Part shown: in pieces, positions 1-6,236 of the stretch
How the letters are laid out: every line of letters starts with the position of its first letter
Position numbering within the stretch: the first letter of the stretch is position 1
Assembly: GCA_016775335.1 (NCBI GenBank)
Contig: JAEUGJ010000018.1
Span: 1 to 13,978, forward strand
Source: Mogibacterium sp.
GTDB taxonomy: Bacteria; Bacillota; Clostridia; Peptostreptococcales; Anaerovoracaceae
Direction: 5' to 3'
Length of the DNA stretch: 13,978 nucleotides
Program-made: the position numbers and the translations under genes
Notes under the pieces: generated by a model
The model's input: the letters and a program-made list of their open reading frames with translations, nothing else
Database searches by the model: none
What the model was told of the DNA's origin: nothing

Positions 1-4
1 CACT

Positions 5-10
5 TGTCAA
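5..10 (-). promoter_or_regulatory. possible -35 box at window edge
   Basis: A perfect TTGACA reads leftward at the very start of the window, downstream of ndk. The matching -10 box would lie outside, so this is only a candidate promoter for a neighbouring minus-strand gene. The rest of bases 1-84 shows no gene and no clear terminator for ndk. Confidence 0.25.
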
Positions 11-84
11 CAACTTTTTCAAACTTTTTTCGAAAGGTTCGTTGTAAAAGCAATTTCATGTCGCCGGCGCCATAATTCCGCCTC

Positions 85-489
85 TTAGCCGAAGAAACGC
101 TTGATTTCGATTTCCGCATTTTCCACGGAATCCGATCCGTGAATCAGATTATATGTGGTGCTGGAGGCGAAATCCCCGCGAATGGTGCCGGCCGTTCCGT
201 CTTCGAACTTAGTCGCACCCATTAGAATCCGCATTCCTTTCACCGCATTCTCGCCTTCCACGATCATCGCCAGAACCGGACCGGATGTCATGTATTCCAG
301 CATACCCGGGAAGAACGGCCGGTCCGCCACGTGTGCGTAGTGCTCCCGCAGAATCTCCTCGCTCAGCGTCATCATCTTCGCCTGGGTGATTTTATAACCC
401 TTATCCTCAATTCGAGCAATCACTCTGCCCATCAGACCGCGCTGCACGCAATCCGGCTTCAGCATGATGTAAGTTCTTTCCTGTGCCAT
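85..489 (-). CDS. ndk: nucleoside diphosphate kinase
   Basis: Transfers the gamma phosphate between nucleoside triphosphates and diphosphates through a phosphohistidine, balancing NTP and dNTP pools in the cytoplasm. The 134-residue protein has the usual short bacterial length. It shows the KPD motif (K11), Tyr51, Arg87, the GTIRGDF segment with Arg104, Asn114 and the active-site His117 within HGSDS. The start is fixed by an AGGAGGA ribosome binding site about 7 bases upstream (494-501). Some normally very conserved positions differ: KPDC instead of KPDG, GATK instead of GATN, and SSTTYN in place of the usual segment ending RN before the active-site His. All catalytic residues are nevertheless present. 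It lies 76 bases downstream of the DUF815 gene with no obvious promoter of its own, so cotranscription is plausible. Confidence 0.97.
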   Translation of the reverse strand: MAQERTYIMLKPDCVQRGLMGRVIARIEDKGYKITQAKMMTLSEEILREHYAHVADRPFFPGMLEYMTSGPVLAMIVEGENAVKGMRILMGATKFEDGTAGTIRGDFASSTTYNLIHGSDSVENAEIEIKRFFG

Positions 490-565
490 AGTTTTCCTCC
501 TATATGTAAAAAAATATATTCACAGCCGCAAAGTTTTCCGGCCGATCGTTAACGATTTCGGTTGC

Positions 566-1879
566 CTATGCCCGCTCCGAATTATTTTTACCGGCGAGCA
601 TATCCACGAATTGCTGTGCCACCCTTCCGGATTCTCCGCCGTGACGCGTTGCCCAGCGGTCCGCCTCCAGCAGCAGCTCTTCCTCCGGAAGTTTTACGCC
701 CTGACGTTCCGCCAAAGCGCGAACAATGTCGTGGTATTCCTGATGGGCGGGCTTGTAGTAGGCGATGCTGACGCCGAAGCGGGCGGACAGCGACAGCTTC
801 TCCGCCATGGTGTCGTTTTTGTGCACGTCGTTGGCGTCGGTTTCCTGTCGGTCCGCAAAGCTCTCCCGAATCAGGTGGCGGCGGTTGGACGTGGCGTAAA
901 TCAGCACGTTTTCCGGCCGAACCTCCAGGTCGCCTTCAATAACCGCCTTCAGGTACTTGTATTCTGTCTCTGCGCTCTCAAAAGACAGGTCATCCATATA
1001 TATCACAAAACGATAGTTTCGGCTCTTGATGATGCTGATAATTTCCGGCAAGTACTTGAAGTCGTGTTTGTACACCTCAATCATCCGCAGTCCCCGGTCG
1101 TAGTAGTGGTTCAACAGCGCCTTGATGCTGGTGGATTTGCCGGTGCCCGCATCGCCGTACAGCAGGACGTTGTTGGCCGGCTGCTCGTTCAGGAACGCCT
1201 CCGTATTATCGGTCAGCTGTTTTTTCTGGCGCTCATAGCCCACCAGGTCGCCCAGCACCACATCGCTGGTCGCGGTAATCGGAACGATTTCCGGTCGCCC
1301 GTCCTGCACCGCAATTCGGAAAGCTCGGTTCATTCCGAATTTACCCACGCCGTAGTGGCGATAGAACTCCATCACGATGTCGTACATCTCTTCCACGGTT
1401 TCCGCCCGGTCGATGTCTTCGCTGAGCCGGCACACCCGAACGCTCACGTTGCGGTTGAAGAACTGTTCCTTTTTCGGCACCGATCTGTAGTTCGTAATCA
1501 GCGAGAAGCAGTTCAAGCCCAGGGCTTGCTCCATTTCCGAGAAGTCATAGTCGAACAGCTGCTTGAAAATAGCGAAATCGTTCATAGCGAAGTCGTTCAC
1601 CGTCCCCTCCACGCAGCCATTTTTCTCCGACACCAGCGTGAACGGATTCTCCGTCATCGCAATCAGGTACGCCAGGTAGTTCTGCCACAGATTCCGGTCA
1701 AAGCCGTAGGCGGTGCTCACGTCCATCAGGTCGTGAACCTCATCCAAAATCCGGTCCGTCAGATGGGCCGGCTCGTAATTTCCGGAATCGAAGTCCCGGC
1801 AGATGTCCGCCATGCGAAACAGGATGGAATCCTTCCCGATATTTCGGTAGATTACTAATTTCGATACTAATTTGTACAT
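566..1879 (-). CDS. DUF815-family AAA+ ATPase
   Basis: A P-loop ATPase of the DUF815 family, whose biological role is not established; members are predicted cytoplasmic AAA+ ATPases. Numbered from the start chosen here (437 residues), it has a helical N-terminal extension of about 200 residues and a Walker A GDAGTGKS at 242-249. A Walker B FVIYMDDL follows at 291-298, a sensor-1 segment YATSN at 328-332, and an LSARFG segment with a candidate arginine finger near 367. The length fits the longer Firmicutes forms of the family. An in-frame ATG seven codons upstream (1900) has only a weak ribosome binding site; the ATG at 1879 has AAAGGG 7 bases ahead and gives the expected N-terminus. It has its own promoter (1939-1967) and is followed by ndk. 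Family assignment is from motif pattern and overall layout; no substrate can be proposed. Confidence 0.85.
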   Translation of the reverse strand: MYKLVSKLVIYRNIGKDSILFRMADICRDFDSGNYEPAHLTDRILDEVHDLMDVSTAYGFDRNLWQNYLAYLIAMTENPFTLVSEKNGCVEGTVNDFAMNDFAIFKQLFDYDFSEMEQALGLNCFSLITNYRSVPKKEQFFNRNVSVRVCRLSEDIDRAETVEEMYDIVMEFYRHYGVGKFGMNRAFRIAVQDGRPEIVPITATSDVVLGDLVGYERQKKQLTDNTEAFLNEQPANNVLLYGDAGTGKSTSIKALLNHYYDRGLRMIEVYKHDFKYLPEIISIIKSRNYRFVIYMDDLSFESAETEYKYLKAVIEGDLEVRPENVLIYATSNRRHLIRESFADRQETDANDVHKNDTMAEKLSLSARFGVSIAYYKPAHQEYHDIVRALAERQGVKLPEEELLLEADRWATRHGGESGRVAQQFVDMLAGKNNSERA

Positions 1880-1938
1880 CGTCAATCCCTTTTCCCTCAT
1901 TCCAAAATTCTCTTACTCAATGTAAAAGTATCTTATCT

Positions 1939-1967
1939 ATAATATCTCAGACTTCCGATTTTTTCAA
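1939..1967 (-). promoter_or_regulatory. promoter of the DUF815 gene
   Basis: TTGAAA (1967-1962) and TATTAT (1944-1939) are separated by exactly 17 bases on the minus strand, close to the sigma-A consensus. Transcription would start near 1932, leaving a 5' leader of about 50 bases. Confidence 0.7.
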
Positions 1968-2054
1968 TAGGTGTCAGTAGGAGTCCATTTAAAAAGGTTC
2001 TTTATCAGATAGAGTTCAATTTGTTATTACAATTTACGAAAAGTATAAACCCAC

Positions 2055-2092
2055 AAAAAAAATGCGATTGACGCATTCGTTCAATCGCATTT
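2055..2092 (-). terminator. intrinsic terminator of the secreted-protein gene
   Basis: A 12-bp perfect stem (arms 2081-2092 and 2060-2071, 9-base loop) is followed on the minus strand by a further run of T. It begins 8 bases after the stop codon of the small secreted-protein gene. Bases 1968-2054 beyond it hold nothing else I recognise. Confidence 0.9.
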
Positions 2093-2100
2093 CTGTGTTA

Positions 2101-2502
2101 TTACTTTTTAGGAGCTTTATATCCTGTAATTTTATGGGCTACTTCTACGCCTTTCGTTTCTCCCACAAAGAACCACACACCTCTAGCTTTCACAGTATAG
2201 CCTCTGCCACTTTTACTTAATTTGGTTGAATGGTTTAGATAATTGCAAGTAGAAGATCCCTTAAAGTTTGCTTTCTTCGCTTTACTTGCAACAACTTTGT
2301 ATGGTTTGCCCTTTTTCAACTGAGTTTTATTTTTATAATGATACGTTACTGTACACTTTACCATAGCACCGTTCACGCCAACCTTACTTTGTCTGGTTTG
2401 TTTACGTGTAATCCCTGAACCTGCAGATACAGCTACGGCACTTACAAAAGTGAAGGTACACACCATCGCAAGGGTAATAAAAATTTTAATTTTCTTTTTC
2501 AT
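2101..2502 (-). CDS. small secreted basic protein, unknown function
   Basis: I do not recognise this 133-residue protein. It starts MKKKIKIF, continues with a hydrophobic stretch to about residue 25, and has a signal peptidase I site AVSA|G after residue 27. That gives a mature protein of about 106 residues. The mature part is strongly basic, rich in Lys, Thr, Gly, Ser and aromatic residues, with exactly two cysteines (50 and 86) that could form a disulfide, and no further membrane segment. The pattern suggests a small extracytoplasmic beta-rich domain. The start has an AAAGGAGA ribosome binding site 6-7 bases upstream. The gene is a single-gene unit with its own promoter and terminator, and is noticeably more AT-rich than its neighbours, which hints at acquisition. 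A bacteriocin, adhesin or toxin-like role is possible but not supported by any motif. Its promoter spacer contains a nine-G run. Confidence 0.85.
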   Translation of the reverse strand: MKKKIKIFITLAMVCTFTFVSAVAVSAGSGITRKQTRQSKVGVNGAMVKCTVTYHYKNKTQLKKGKPYKVVASKAKKANFKGSSTCNYLNHSTKLSKSGRGYTVKARGVWFFVGETKGVEVAHKITGYKAPKK

Positions 2503-2541
2503 TTTGGTCTCCTTTCTGCCATTGGATATGCTTACAAATTA

Positions 2542-2572
2542 ATTATACCCCCCCCCAACCTTTAATTGTCAA
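2542..2572 (-). promoter_or_regulatory. promoter with G9 spacer, secreted-protein gene
   Basis: Perfect TTGACA (2572-2567) and perfect TATAAT (2547-2542) boxes lie upstream of the small secreted-protein gene, but the spacer is 19 bases, two longer than optimal. Nine of those bases are an uninterrupted G run immediately before the -10 box. The predicted start is near 2535, giving a leader of about 30 bases before the ribosome binding site. Confidence 0.75.
2548..2556 (-). repeat. homopolymeric G9 tract in promoter spacer
   Basis: Nine consecutive C on the plus strand (G on the coding strand) sit between the -35 and -10 boxes. Such tracts are prone to slipped-strand length change, which would alter promoter spacing and expression. 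Confidence 0.9.
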
Positions 2573-2619
2573 TAGTTTTAGATAGTATAGTGTACTCTAT
2601 GCATCAACTATTCTAATAG

Positions 2620-2648
2620 AAAAAACCCCGGTGGTAATACCACCGGGG
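2620..2648 (-). terminator. intrinsic terminator of the peptide transporter gene
   Basis: A perfect 9-bp GC-rich stem (CCCCGGTGG and its complement, loop of 5 bases) is followed on the minus strand by six T. It lies about 60 bases after the transporter stop codon and isolates that unit from the secreted-protein gene. Confidence 0.95.
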
Positions 2649-2706
2649 AGCTTAATTCATCATTCTATCTTAATTAAAAATCATATACCTGTTTCTGCAG
2701 TGCAGA

Positions 2707-4062
2707 TTACTCTTCCGAAGTACCCCAGGATTCCAGCTTGTTGGAGAATCCCCACAGGATTGCGCCGAATACGATTACTACAACTGCGCAGCCGCCGTAA
2801 CCCTTGGTGAAGTCCATGGTGTTCAGGAAAGCATACAGTCTTGGATACAGCTGCTGAGCCAGGAATACGGCGATTGGCCATACACCAAGCAGCAGACCCA
2901 GCAGTTTAGCCGGAGCGAACTTGGAGATGAAGGAATTACCCAGAGGGGAGAATACCATCTCACCTACGGACATCAGCAAGCATACCAGAGCCAGCCACAT
3001 TACGGAGCACTGACCGTTGTCACCGGCGATGTTGTTTGCAACTACCATTACCAGGTAGGATACACCCAGCAGGATGCAGCCCAGAGCAGTCTTTCTGAAC
3101 ATGGACATGTCGCCCTGCGGTCTCTGGGACAGCTTACGCCATACCATAGCCAGAACCGGTCCCAGGATGATGCAAACCAGAGCGTTTACGGAGTCGAACC
3201 AGGATGTAGGAATCTGGAAGCTTCCGATGTACCAGTTTGCCTTGTTCAGGAAGGCATCTCCATCACCATAACCGAATCTGTAGTATGCTGGCATGTAAGC
3301 CATGTACCACAGCATCCAGAATACTGCGGACAGCAGGGTCAGCATGATGACAGCAGCAACCTTCTTCTTGTCTCCGGATGTGAGCGGAGCAGCTGCAGCA
3401 GCTCTCTTCTCTTCGGATACGAATTCACGGGAATCCTTCTTGAACGGAGTCTTGCCGGCTTCGCCCAGAGCCTTCTTTCCACCGATGGTGAACCAAATAA
3501 GGTCAAGAATCAGCAGCGCACCGCATAGTGTGAATACGCCGGTGAAGGTCATCTTTCCGGTGGTAGCCAGAACGGCGATGAAAGTAGTTCCGATGAAGGA
3601 ACCGATGTTAACGAAAGAATACTGAATGGAGAATGCTTCGTCCAGTTCTTCCTGATCGGAGAACAGAAGTCCGTTAACGCCGGACAGGTTTCCCTTGAAG
3701 AAACCGGTACCAACAGCAACGAGAACGATCATTACCCATACCATCTTCAGATCTGTTGCCATTCCGGCAATGATGTAGCCAACACCCATCAGCAGCATAC
3801 CAATCTGTACGCACAGTCTTGGGCTGATGAAGTGGTCAGCGAGATATCCACCGATCATCGGTGTGATATATGTCCATGCTACGAAAGAAGCGGAGATAGC
3901 CGCACCCTTCGCATCGTCAAATCCCAGACCGCCGGATGTTGCCTTAGTCGCAATCCAAATGGTCAGCAGGTACTTGACTGTGTAGAATGCCATACGCTCG
4001 AATGTGAAACCGAGTGCGCAGACATAAAACCCAAATGGCTTACCTTTTTTTGCAGTTTCCAT
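2707..4062 (-). CDS. POT/PTR-family peptide transporter (MFS)
   Basis: A multi-pass inner-membrane transporter of the proton-dependent oligopeptide transporter family, which imports di- and tripeptides with protons. Numbered from the start used here (451 residues), it shows the family helix-1 region (KPFGFYVCALGFTFER, 8-23), GGYLAD at 71-76, GTGFFKGNLS at 118-127 with the conserved Lys123, and the second PTR2 signature region FSIQYSFVNIGSF at 144-156. Many hydrophobic helices follow, with a charged central loop near 185-225. In helix 1 the first Glu of the family ExxER motif is Phe19; only Glu22-Arg23 remain, so proton coupling or substrate may differ from the studied members. The start at 4062 has a perfect AGGAGGT ribosome binding site; an in-frame ATG at 4110, preceded by AAAGGA, would add 16 residues. 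It is a single-gene unit with its own promoter, a long leader and a strong terminator. Substrate is inferred from family only. Confidence 0.88.
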   Translation of the reverse strand: METAKKGKPFGFYVCALGFTFERMAFYTVKYLLTIWIATKATSGGLGFDDAKGAAISASFVAWTYITPMIGGYLADHFISPRLCVQIGMLLMGVGYIIAGMATDLKMVWVMIVLVAVGTGFFKGNLSGVNGLLFSDQEELDEAFSIQYSFVNIGSFIGTTFIAVLATTGKMTFTGVFTLCGALLILDLIWFTIGGKKALGEAGKTPFKKDSREFVSEEKRAAAAAPLTSGDKKKVAAVIMLTLLSAVFWMLWYMAYMPAYYRFGYGDGDAFLNKANWYIGSFQIPTSWFDSVNALVCIILGPVLAMVWRKLSQRPQGDMSMFRKTALGCILLGVSYLVMVVANNIAGDNGQCSVMWLALVCLLMSVGEMVFSPLGNSFISKFAPAKLLGLLLGVWPIAVFLAQQLYPRLYAFLNTMDFTKGYGGCAVVVIVFGAILWGFSNKLESWGTSEE

Positions 4063-4237
4063 TTTACTTTTACCTCCTAAAGAAATAACGATAAATGATG
4101 AATAATTCATATCAGGTTCCTTTGTCTCGAACCTGACAAAGCCTTGGTTACTCCCACACCCATTGAATAAAAACATCTCAAATTCGATGGGACACAGGCT
4201 GCAATTAGACTATGGCTATACCACGGTCTAATCTTAC
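4063..4237 (-). promoter_or_regulatory. structured 5' leader of the peptide transporter
   Basis: About 175 bases separate the predicted transcription start from the transporter ATG. Visible helices on the minus-strand RNA include TTAGAC pairing GTCTAA with an inner TGG/CCA (4205-4231), possibly closed by CACAG/CTGTG (4239-4243 with 4193-4197). An AGCCT/AGGCT pairing (4196-4200 with 4140-4144) competes with that closure. Near the 3' end two helices share bases and cannot both form fully: CTTTGTC/GACAAAG (4141-4135 with 4126-4120) and TCAGGTTC/GAACCTGA (4136-4129 with 4119-4112). I could not match it to a known riboswitch, T-box or leader family. No T-run terminator follows, so any control would act on translation or RNA stability. 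Confidence 0.5.
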
Positions 4238-4243
4238 TCTGTG

Positions 4244-4272
4244 ATTCTATCACCATAACTTCACAATGTAAA
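4244..4272 (-). promoter_or_regulatory. promoter of the peptide transporter
   Basis: TTTACA (4272-4267) and TAGAAT (4249-4244) with a 17-base spacer on the minus strand. The predicted start is near 4237. Bases 4273-4395, between this and the end of the transketolase gene, are very AT-rich, with a 9-bp A/T inverted repeat (4312-4320 with 4334-4342) and no gene or convincing terminator. Confidence 0.65.
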
Positions 4273-4395
4273 CACTTTTAAAAGCTTTTTTTGATTCTAT
4301 GCAAATTTTTAATACTTTTTTTGTTAACTATTGAAAAAGTATCAGTTATTTTATTAACCATTTCACAAATATTCATTTGTCAACGGAAACTTATG

Positions 4396-5340
4396 CTACT
4401 TCAAAACTTTTTTTACCGCATTTACAATGTCGCCTGCCGTCATGCCGTATTTCTCCAGCAGCTCTGCCGGCTTGCCGGATTCGCCGAAGGTATCCTTCTG
4501 GCCGACCATCTCAATTCGGCACGGTGCGTTTTGCACGACTACTTCTGCCACGGCACTGCCCAGGCCGCCGATAACGGAATGTTCCTCTGCCGTCACGATA
4601 GCGCCGGTTTCCTGCGCTGCCTTGATAATTGCTTCGGCATCGATTGGCTTGATGGTGTGCATATCCAGCACGCGGGCGGAAATCCCTTCTGCCGCCAGCT
4701 CCTCTGCCGCAGTCATGGCATCCGCCACCAGAATGCCGGTTGCGATGATGGTCACATCGGAACCCTCTCTCAGCTGAGTGGCTTTCCCAATCTGAATCTT
4801 TTCAGCCTGCTCATCGGAATACAGCACCGGAACACCGGATCTTCCCAGACGGATGTATGCCGGGCCTTCAAAATCCACGGCCGCTTCCAGCAGCTTGCGT
4901 GCGCTGACCGCGTCTGCCGGACACAGTACGGTCATGCCCGGAATCTCTCTCATCAGTGCCAGGTCTTCAAAAGTCTGATGGCTGGCACCGTCTTCGCCGA
5001 CGGTGATTCCCGCATGGGTGGCACAGATTTTTACGTTTGCGCCGGTATATCCGATGGAGTTCCGGATGATTTCATACGCTCTTCCGGCGGCGAACATGGC
5101 AAAGGTGCTGGCGCATACCACGTGACCGGACAGTGCGATTCCGGTGGCCTCTGCATAGAGGTCCTGCTCCGAAATGCCGCAGTTCACGAAACGTTCCGGA
5201 AATGCTTTTGCGAAATTCTTTGTCTTTGTGGAGCCGGAAAGGTCTGCATCCATTACCACCAGGTTCGGTCTTTTGGCACCTTCTTCCACCAGAAATTCAC
5301 CATACGCTTCTCTGGTTGCAATCTTCTTTACATCTGCCAT
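4396..5340 (-). CDS. transketolase, C-terminal subunit
   Basis: Second half of a split transketolase; with the N-terminal subunit it moves two-carbon ketol units between sugar phosphates in the non-oxidative pentose phosphate pathway, using thiamine diphosphate. The 314-residue protein carries the pyrimidine-binding domain, with the catalytic Glu58 in NCGISEQD and the GEDGASHQ loop with His121 at about 115-122. A C-terminal transketolase domain starts near 180 (GSDVTIIATG). The start at 5340 is chosen because its ATG overlaps the stop of the upstream subunit as TAATG and has a GGGAGGTG ribosome binding site. A longer in-frame reading from 5409 would overlap the upstream gene with no reason. 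The overlap supports equal production of the two subunits. 1-Deoxyxylulose-5-phosphate synthase is excluded by the split form and motifs. Confidence 0.94.
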   Translation of the reverse strand: MADVKKIATREAYGEFLVEEGAKRPNLVVMDADLSGSTKTKNFAKAFPERFVNCGISEQDLYAEATGIALSGHVVCASTFAMFAAGRAYEIIRNSIGYTGANVKICATHAGITVGEDGASHQTFEDLALMREIPGMTVLCPADAVSARKLLEAAVDFEGPAYIRLGRSGVPVLYSDEQAEKIQIGKATQLREGSDVTIIATGILVADAMTAAEELAAEGISARVLDMHTIKPIDAEAIIKAAQETGAIVTAEEHSVIGGLGSAVAEVVVQNAPCRIEMVGQKDTFGESGKPAELLEKYGMTAGDIVNAVKKVLK

Positions 5341-6167
5341 TACTGTACACCTCCCAGTTCTTCCATTGCCTGCCGGAACTGCTCGTCGTTCGGCGCCTTG
5401 CCGTGCCATCCGGCCTGATCTTCCATGAAGGATACGCCGTGGCCCTTGTGGGTCTTGGCGATGATTGCCGTCGGCTGTCCTTTTACCGTCTTGGCTTCAT
5501 CCAGTGCCGCCAGAATTTCCGGGAAGCTGTGTCCGTCCACGTTAATCACGTGCCATCCGAAGGTCTGGAACTTTCCGCTCAGCGGAGCCACCTTCTTCAC
5601 GTCATCCACTCTTCCGTCAATCTGCAGGCCGTTCCAGTCTACGATCAGCACCAGGTTGTCCAGGTTCCGATGCGCTGCGGACAGCGCCGCTTCCCAGATA
5701 ATGCCTTCCTGCAGTTCGCCGTCTCCGCACAGTGCGTACACTCTGCCCGGATTTCCGTCCATCTTTCCGGCCGTCGCCATACCAACCGCAACGGAGAAAC
5801 CCTGTCCCAGGGAACCGGTGGACATTTCCAGTCCCGGAACTTTATGCATATTCGGATGTCCCTGGAAGTGGCTTCCGATCTTTCTCAGAGCCATCATCTC
5901 TTCCACATCGTAGAATCCTCTCTCTGCCAAAGTCGCGTAGAGCGCCGGTACCGCATGTCCCTTGGACAGCACGAATTTGTCCCGGCCTTCCATCTTCGGA
6001 TTCTTCGGATCGATATTCATGGTATCGAAATAAAGTGCCGTAAGAATGTCCGTTGCGGACAGGGAACCACCCGGGTGGCCCGAACCGGCTTCGTGGATGG
6101 CGCGAATGACATCCACACGAATCTTACGAGCTGTCTCTTTCAGCTCATCATAATTTCTGTTACTCAC
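5340..6167 (-). CDS. transketolase, N-terminal subunit
   Basis: First half of the split transketolase, providing the thiamine diphosphate (pyrophosphate/Mg2+) binding domain. Numbered from the GTG at 6167 (275 residues) it shows GSGHPGG with His31, SKGHA with His71, and the thiamine motif beginning GDG at 148-150 and ending at Asn179 (VDWNG). The full length matches other split N-subunits. The GTG start is preferred because AGGAGG lies 5 bases upstream and the protein then begins SNRNYDELK; the in-frame ATG at 6215 has no ribosome binding site and adds an uncharacteristic 16 residues that read through the AGGAGG. It lies 69 bases after mgtE, and a possible 24-codon ORF fills that gap and overlaps the GTG. 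Confidence 0.93.
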   Translation of the reverse strand: MSNRNYDELKETARKIRVDVIRAIHEAGSGHPGGSLSATDILTALYFDTMNIDPKNPKMEGRDKFVLSKGHAVPALYATLAERGFYDVEEMMALRKIGSHFQGHPNMHKVPGLEMSTGSLGQGFSVAVGMATAGKMDGNPGRVYALCGDGELQEGIIWEAALSAAHRNLDNLVLIVDWNGLQIDGRVDDVKKVAPLSGKFQTFGWHVINVDGHSFPEILAALDEAKTVKGQPTAIIAKTHKGHGVSFMEDQAGWHGKAPNDEQFRQAMEELGGVQ

Positions 6168-6234
6168 AACTTCCTCCTGTTCTTGCTTGTGCAAACATAG
6201 ACTTATTATATTCATACAGCAACGGATTGTCCAT
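6160..6234 (-). CDS. possible 24-codon ORF coupling mgtE to transketolase
   Basis: An ORF of 24 codons (beginning MDNPLLYEYN) starts 2 bases after the mgtE TAG and ends in TAA just inside the transketolase reading frame, overlapping its GTG start by 8 bases. It has no clear ribosome binding site, so translation would depend on ribosomes reinitiating after mgtE. It spans almost the whole 69-base gap. It has no recognisable domain. It may be chance; if translated it would couple mgtE to the transketolase genes. Confidence 0.3.
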   Translation of the reverse strand: MDNPLLYEYNKSMFAQARTGGSCE

Positions 6235-6236
6235 AG

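Noticed and set aside
611..1858. 415-codon open frame antisense to the DUF815 gene
   Set aside because: It is a shadow of a gene with clear Walker motifs and promoter; it has no initiation signals or recognisable domain.
2063..2090. GCGATTG stem shared by the terminator at 2055-2092 and the gdhA leader hairpin
   Set aside because: Seven bases in common between two hairpins of different loop and context is compatible with chance; nothing else is shared.
4100..4140. Resemblance to a TPP riboswitch (GAACCTGATATG like the ACCTGATCTGG element)
   Set aside because: The CTGAGA element and the rest of the TPP core are missing, and the bases are used by a simple hairpin.
4312..4342. 9-bp inverted repeat ATACTTTTT/AAAAAGTAT as transketolase terminator
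   Set aside because: The stem is almost entirely A/T and followed by only scattered T, so it would be too unstable to terminate reliably.
4355..4383. Second promoter for the transporter starting at TTGACA 4383-4378
   Set aside because: No acceptable -10 box lies at a 16-18 base distance; TGGTTA is the best available.
4291..5418. 375-codon plus-strand open frame across the transketolase C-subunit
   Set aside because: It begins in AT-rich intergenic DNA and continues antisense to transketolase; it is Cys/His-rich in a way typical of reverse-strand artefacts.
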